Shown piece by piece: positions 5,742 to 8,847 of a DNA stretch of 8,847 nucleotides. Position numbers and translations under genes: made by a program. The DNA lies in contig DVGD01000005.1 of NCBI GenBank assembly GCA_018712905.1, forward strand, positions 1 through 8,847. Reading direction: 5' to 3'. The notes beneath the pieces are model-generated. The model was not told where the DNA came from. It saw nothing but the letters and a program-made list of their open reading frames with translations, and did not search any database. The stretch is from Candidatus Avoscillospira stercoripullorum. Its GTDB lineage: Bacteria; Bacillota; Clostridia; Oscillospirales; Oscillospiraceae. Numbering within the stretch: position 1 is the first letter of the stretch; each line of letters opens with the position of its first letter.

Positions 5742-6087
5742 CGCTTTGACCCTCCCGGAGGAGCCCCAGAGACTGCGCCAGGGACAAATACGCCCGCTGG
5801 AGCTTCTGGTAGGACGCGGCCACGGCGCGGGAGCGCGCCACCACCACTATGTCGTAGCCGGGGACAAACTCGGCTTCATGGAGGCGGTAGATCTCCCGCA
5901 GGCGGCGGCGGACGCGGTTGCGCACCACGGCGCAGCCGAGCTTACTGCTCACCGTGAGCCCCACGCGGTTTTCTCCGGTGCCGTTTTTCCGGCAGTAGAG
6001 CACGAGATAGCCGTTGGCAGCGGAGCGACCCTTGCGGTAGAGGCGGCGGAAGATGTGGCTCTTTTTCAGGGACTTGGAAAACTGCAT
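5722..6087 (-). CDS. rnpA: Ribonuclease P protein component
   Basis: A 121-residue protein subunit of RNase P, which with the RNA subunit removes 5' leaders from pre-tRNAs. The RNR signature is present as RNRVRRRLREIYR at 56-68, and the N-terminal segment MQFSKSLKKSHIFRRLYRKG is typical. Length matches the family's 110-125 residues. The start at 6087 is set by GGAGG 9 bases upstream; the frame stays open to an ATG at 6180, but those extra 31 residues have no family resemblance and lie in the rpmH-rnpA spacer. The spacer is 95 bases, with no obvious terminator or promoter. The 3' end overlaps yidD by 20 bases. Confidence 0.95.
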   Translation of the reverse strand: MQFSKSLKKSHIFRRLYRKGRSAANGYLVLYCRKNGTGENRVGLTVSSKLGCAVVRNRVRRRLREIYRLHEAEFVPGYDIVVVARSRAVAASYQKLQRAYLSLAQSLGLLREGQSDETAPS

Positions 6088-6096
6088 CCAGAGAAT

Positions 6097-6101
6097 CCTC
6101 C
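6097..6101 (-). promoter_or_regulatory. Ribosome binding site deciding the rnpA start
   Basis: GGAGG on the minus strand, 9 bases before the ATG at 6087. No comparable site precedes the more distal ATG at 6180. Confidence 0.7.
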
Positions 6102-6182
6102 GATAAACGGACGGGGCGAACAGAAAAACCTTCCATCCACCCCGTAACTGATCTAATTTTGGCGGTATACGCGATCCCAACC

Positions 6183-6317
6183 TCAGGCGGAGAGCTTCGC
6201 TCTGCCCTTGGCACGGCGGCGCGCCAGAACCTTACGGCCGTTGGCGGTAGCCATTCTCTTGCGGAAGCCATGAACCTTGGAACGATGGCGCTTCTTGGGC
6301 TGATAGGTACGCAGCAT
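6183..6317 (-). CDS. rpmH: Large ribosomal subunit protein bL34
   Basis: Ribosomal protein L34, 44 residues, the normal bacterial length. The sequence is almost invariant across bacteria and is fully recognisable: MLRTYQPKKRHRSKVHGFRK, then RMATANGRKVLARRR and a LSA end. Start 6317 has a perfect AGGAGGT 8 bases upstream; an in-frame ATG at 6380 falls inside the leader and is rejected. It is the first gene of the operon that continues with rnpA, yidD, yidC and jag, and follows a consensus promoter. In most Firmicutes dnaA and oriC lie just upstream; here they do not. Confidence 0.98.
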   Translation of the reverse strand: MLRTYQPKKRHRSKVHGFRKRMATANGRKVLARRRAKGRAKLSA

Positions 6318-6402
6318 GGGTGTACACCTCCTAAAAAATATGCTCAGCAGCTGCTTTTCGCAGCCGTAGCTTGCAAACAAAGACGTATCGCAGGGATACG
6401 CA
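6318..6402 (-). other. Predicted 5' leader of rpmH with two hairpins
   Basis: An untranslated leader of about 85 bases between the predicted transcription start and the rpmH ATG. Hairpins are CGTATC/GATACG (6384-6389 with 6395-6400, 6 bp) at the extreme 5' end and GCTGC/GCAGC (6350-6354 with 6360-6364, loop GAAAA on the RNA). T6 and then AGGAGGT (6326-6332) follow the second one after a short spacer. The first hairpin could stabilise the messenger; the second could be a weak attenuator, which is speculation. Confidence 0.45.
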
Positions 6403-6408
6403 CAAAGT

Positions 6409-6438
6409 ATTATAGCAAAGATTTCCCTGGGATGTCAA
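6409..6438 (-). promoter_or_regulatory. Consensus housekeeping promoter of the rpmH operon
   Basis: On the minus strand TTGACA (6433-6438), an 18-base spacer and TATAAT (6409-6414): both hexamers are perfect matches to the SigA consensus. Predicted transcription start is near 6402. This strength suits a ribosomal protein gene. Confidence 0.88.
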
Positions 6439-6499
6439 CAGAAATCTTTTGAAAATCGCGGATTTTTGGATGATTTTCCGGCAAAGGCGCAAGCGGCGA

Positions 6500-6530
6500 T
6501 TGCCTCTTCCTCCCGGCGGGAAAATATGAT
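6500..6530 (+). promoter_or_regulatory. Weak candidate promoter for the GH3-like gene
   Basis: TATGAT (6525-6530) resembles a -10 box, with TTGCCT (6500-6505) 19 bases upstream as a poor -35. If used, the leader would be about 210 bases and include the four-hairpin element. The gap 6439-6746 otherwise holds only this and that element. Confidence 0.3.
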
Positions 6531-6549
6531 ACACTGTTGATAGGAAAAA

Positions 6550-6700
6550 GCCTCCCCTTGGTGCCCAAGGGGAGGTGTCACGGCGAAGCCGTGACGGAGG
6601 GGATCAGAACCACCGAGCATCGCGAGCCTTCTGGGAATCGCCGGTGCCGGACAACCCCTCAGTCAGCCTTCGGCTGCCAGCTCCCCTTCACAGGGGAGCC
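6550..6700. repeat. Four-hairpin palindromic element, copy 2
   Basis: A 151-bp element with the same plan as 2105-2258. Stem 1 is 6551-6561/6565-6575 (CCTCCCCTTGG/CCAAGGGGAGG), stem 2 is 6578-6584/6588-6594 (TCACGGC/GCCGTGA), stem 3 is 6664-6668/6672-6676 (CAGCC/GGCTG), and stem 4 is 6680-6687/6692-6699 (GCTCCCCT/AGGGGAGC). The shared linkers are GTGACGGAGGGG on the left and CCCCTCAGTCAG on the right. Stems 2 and 3 differ in sequence from copy 1 but stay paired; the middle part (about 6605-6652) is unrelated to copy 1. It lies between the rpmH promoter and the GH3-like gene, in the latter's probable leader. Confidence 0.75.
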
Positions 6701-6732
6701 ATTCTGCATTGATTTTGTCCATCACTTCTTTC

Positions 6733-6740
6733 AAGGAGGG
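6733..6740 (+). promoter_or_regulatory. Ribosome binding site of the GH3-like gene
   Basis: AAGGAGGG ends 6 bases before the ATG at 6747. It sets the start; the frame is open back to 6537, but that part is repeat sequence. Confidence 0.75.
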
Positions 6741-6746
6741 CTTTTT

Positions 6747-8843
6747 ATGGAATTTTCGCCCCGTATGAAGCGCAATATGCTCACCGCCCACGCCGCCGCC
6801 GTGGGCAGCATGGTACTATTAAAAAATGTCAACCAAACGCTGCCCCTGCGTCCCGCCGGGTCGGAGCCCCTGCCGGTGGCCGTGTTCGGCACGGGACAGG
6901 TGCGCACGGTGCTCGCCTGCCCGGACTTCTCCCTCTACCGCGGCGTCAGCATTCTCGACGGCCTCACCGCTTCGCCTCTGGTCAAACCCGATCCCCTGCT
7001 TGCCCACAAGTACCGCGCCTGGGCGCTGAGCCATCCCACCGGCGAATATCCCTGGCAGGGGCTCTCCATGGAGGAGCTGGCGGAAGAAAACGCCGCGGCC
7101 ATCGTGGTGCTCTCCCGGGACGAGGACGCCTACGACCCCATCGTCAACAACGACGAATTGGCCATGATCGAGGCCGTGTCCAAGGCATTTCCCCGGACGG
7201 TGCTCATTCTCAACACCCCGGGCTATATGGAGGTCTGCCAGGCTGCGGCACTGTGCTCCGCCGTGGTCTACATGGGCATCCCCGGCCAGGAGGGCGGCGC
7301 CGCCCTTTCTGAGCTTCTCGCCGGCGAGGCCGTGTTCCTGGGACACCTCAACCAGAGCTGGCCCCGGCGCCGCGCCGACTTCATCCAGGCCAATCAGGTG
7401 CTGGACATCTACGCCGGCTACCGCTACTTCGACACCTTCGGCACCGAGCTCCTCTACGACTTCGGCTACGGCCTCACCTACGGCGCCGCCGAGCTGGCCG
7501 CCGTGGCCGTGGCCGTGGACGGTAAGGATCTGGTGGTCAGTGCCCAGGTGGTCAACACCGGCGACACCTGGCCGGTTTCCCAGGTGGTGCAGGTCTACGT
7601 CTCCCGCCCCGCCGGGAAGCTCCCCCAGCCCAAGTACACCCTCTGCGGCTTTGCCCGCACCGCCCTCCTAGAGCCCGGCCGGGCGGAGAGCGTCACCATC
7701 CGCGTGCCCCTCGCCTCCCTGGCCTCCTACAGCGAGGCCTCGGCCACCTTTATGCTCGAGGCCGGGTTCTACGACGTCCGGGTGGGCTTCTCCGCGCGCA
7801 GCTCCTTGGTGGCGGGCTCTCTCACCTTGAACCGCGACGCCCTGCTCACCCCGGTGCTGCCCCTGCCCATGGAGCCCACCAAGGTGCGCCCTGCCGGCCT
7901 TCCCTACACCTACCCCGGCGAGGACGAGGAGCTCAGCCATGCCCGCCGCCGCGCCATCCGCCTCTCGGGCTGGAACCTCCAAAAGTCCTCCCTGCGCCGT
8001 CCCAAGCCGCCGGTGGCCTGCCGCGGCGCCGACCACCCCGTGCGCCTTTCCGACGTCAAGGCCGGCACCGCCAGCGTCTATGAGCTGGCGGCCGCCATGG
8101 ACGACACTTCCCTCCGCCACCTGGTGCTGGACTTTGGCCTTTGTCCCGGCGGCCCCGCGGGCGCATTGGGCGCCTCGGCGGATCTCACCGATCCATACGG
8201 CATCCCGCCCATGGCCATCGCCGCCGGCGCCGACGGATTGCTTCTCACCAAGGAGGTGCGCAGCGAGGAGACCGACGAGGTGAAATTGCGCCAGTACTGC
8301 ACCGCTTTCCCCGCCGCGAGCTTACTTGGCTGCTGCTGGGACAGCGGCCTCATCTCCGCCGTGGGCGCCGCCGTGGGATTGGAGATGCGGGAGTACGGCG
8401 TGGATCTGTGGCTTGCCCCGGGCAGCGACGTCCTCCGCGGCCCCAGCCAGCGCCACGCCAGCCGCTGCTGGTCGGAGGATCCCATGATGTGCGGCGTCTA
8501 CACCGCGGCGCTGTGCGCCGGGGTGCAGCCCTACGGCGCGGCCGTGGTGCGGTCGGTGTCCATGGAGTACCAGACCAACGTCACCCTCCGGGCGTATCTG
8601 GAGGTCTTCAGCCTGGGCTTTTCCATCGCCGCCCCGGCGGCAGATGCCATCCTCATCCCCACCGAGCGGCTCAACGGCCAGGTCTGCGGCGAGGACGCGC
8701 CCCTCTCCCAGCTGCTCACCAGCCGCTGGAAGTTCAAGGGTCTCTTCCTGGCCGACGACGAGCGGTTCACCCGCGAGCCAAGCCGGGTGGATCTGGAGCA
8801 GGCGGCGCTTCGAATCCTGCGCTTCGCCGTGACGAGAATTTAA
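6747..8843 (+). CDS. Glycoside hydrolase family 3-like protein, reversed domain order, probably inactive
   Basis: A complete 698-residue GH3-related protein without a signal peptide, so cytoplasmic. The domain order is reversed, as in Ruminococcus-type beta-glucosidases. The GH3 C-terminal alpha/beta domain comes first (about 10-215; VLLKN at 23-27, GIPGQEGGAAL at 177-187). GYRYFDTFG and YDFGYGLTYG follow (224-246), then a fibronectin III-like domain (248-360; VVNTGD, VVQVYVSRP, LCGFARTALLEPG). The barrel domain comes last (about 440-698; YCTAFP at 517-522, WSEDP at 575-579). Active-site motifs are eroded. KHFA is R602-S603-V604-S605, and RNFEYFSEDP keeps only the SEDP half. The usual SGEGYDR acid/base motif is D125-E126-D127-A128-Y129-D130, and the PSGKLP loop is missing. 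The nucleophile position appears kept as D670 (GLFLADD). The frame is intact and codon use normal, so it is probably a maintained pseudoenzyme or a divergent enzyme with another substrate. Confidence 0.8.
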   Translation: MEFSPRMKRNMLTAHAAAVGSMVLLKNVNQTLPLRPAGSEPLPVAVFGTGQVRTVLACPDFSLYRGVSILDGLTASPLVKPDPLLAHKYRAWALSHPTGEYPWQGLSMEELAEENAAAIVVLSRDEDAYDPIVNNDELAMIEAVSKAFPRTVLILNTPGYMEVCQAAALCSAVVYMGIPGQEGGAALSELLAGEAVFLGHLNQSWPRRRADFIQANQVLDIYAGYRYFDTFGTELLYDFGYGLTYGAAELAAVAVAVDGKDLVVSAQVVNTGDTWPVSQVVQVYVSRPAGKLPQPKYTLCGFARTALLEPGRAESVTIRVPLASLASYSEASATFMLEAGFYDVRVGFSARSSLVAGSLTLNRDALLTPVLPLPMEPTKVRPAGLPYTYPGEDEELSHARRRAIRLSGWNLQKSSLRRPKPPVACRGADHPVRLSDVKAGTASVYELAAAMDDTSLRHLVLDFGLCPGGPAGALGASADLTDPYGIPPMAIAAGADGLLLTKEVRSEETDEVKLRQYCTAFPAASLLGCCWDSGLISAVGAAVGLEMREYGVDLWLAPGSDVLRGPSQRHASRCWSEDPMMCGVYTAALCAGVQPYGAAVVRSVSMEYQTNVTLRAYLEVFSLGFSIAAPAADAILIPTERLNGQVCGEDAPLSQLLTSRWKFKGLFLADDERFTREPSRVDLEQAALRILRFAVTRI

Positions 8844-8847
8844 TGCG

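Noticed and set aside
6439..6746. Replication origin next to rpmH
   Set aside because: I looked for TTATCCACA-type DnaA boxes on both strands. Only a poor single match (TGTTGATAG near 6535) appears, with no AT-rich unwinding region and no dnaA gene; the stretch is mostly the four-hairpin repeat.
6819..7346. Minus-strand frames opposite the GH3-like gene (also 7668-8120 and 8078-8485)
   Set aside because: Antisense shadows of a gene with strong family matches; no ribosome binding sites or recognisable motifs.

Overview
The window looks like a chromosomal segment of a GC-rich member of the Clostridia, probably an anaerobic gut bacterium of the Oscillospiraceae/Ruminococcaceae group. This rests on the Firmicutes-type rpmH-rnpA-yidD-yidC-jag operon, strong AGGAGG-type ribosome binding sites, a GH3-family protein with the C-first domain order known from Ruminococcus-like enzymes, and several palindromic intergenic repeats. 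The assignment is inference; no rRNA is present.

Layout from left to right. (1) 1-193 holds no gene but three successive strong palindromes. (2) 194-1970, minus strand: a fabF-type ketosynthase followed four bases later by a small histidine phosphatase, a translationally coupled pair. (3) 1971-2337: a divergent intergenic region with a near-consensus rightward promoter and nested palindromic elements. (4) 2338-3213, plus strand: a LysR-type regulator, which could control the divergent pair. (5) 3204-3369: three copies of a short GTAGGGG-palindrome repeat and a strong bidirectional terminator between convergent genes. (6) 3378-6317, minus strand: the operon rpmH, rnpA, yidD, yidC, jag, read from a TTGACA-18-TATAAT promoter at 6409-6438. 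It makes ribosomal protein L34, the RNase P protein, a membrane-insertion helper, the YidC insertase and the RNA-binding protein Jag/KhpB. (7) 6439-6746: a gene-free stretch with a second copy of a four-hairpin repeat. (8) 6747-8843, plus strand: a complete 698-residue GH3-like protein with reversed domain order and several degraded active-site motifs.

The usual chromosomal neighbours are missing: dnaA/oriC would be expected upstream of rpmH and mnmE/mnmG downstream of jag. Here those places are taken by the GH3-like gene and by a terminator facing a convergent LysR gene. The most interesting items are the probable GH3 pseudoenzyme, the two copies of a roughly 150-bp element whose hairpin stems differ in sequence but stay paired, and the nested short palindromes around the LysR gene. 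I see no clear evidence of a defence system, CRISPR array, transposase or phage genes.
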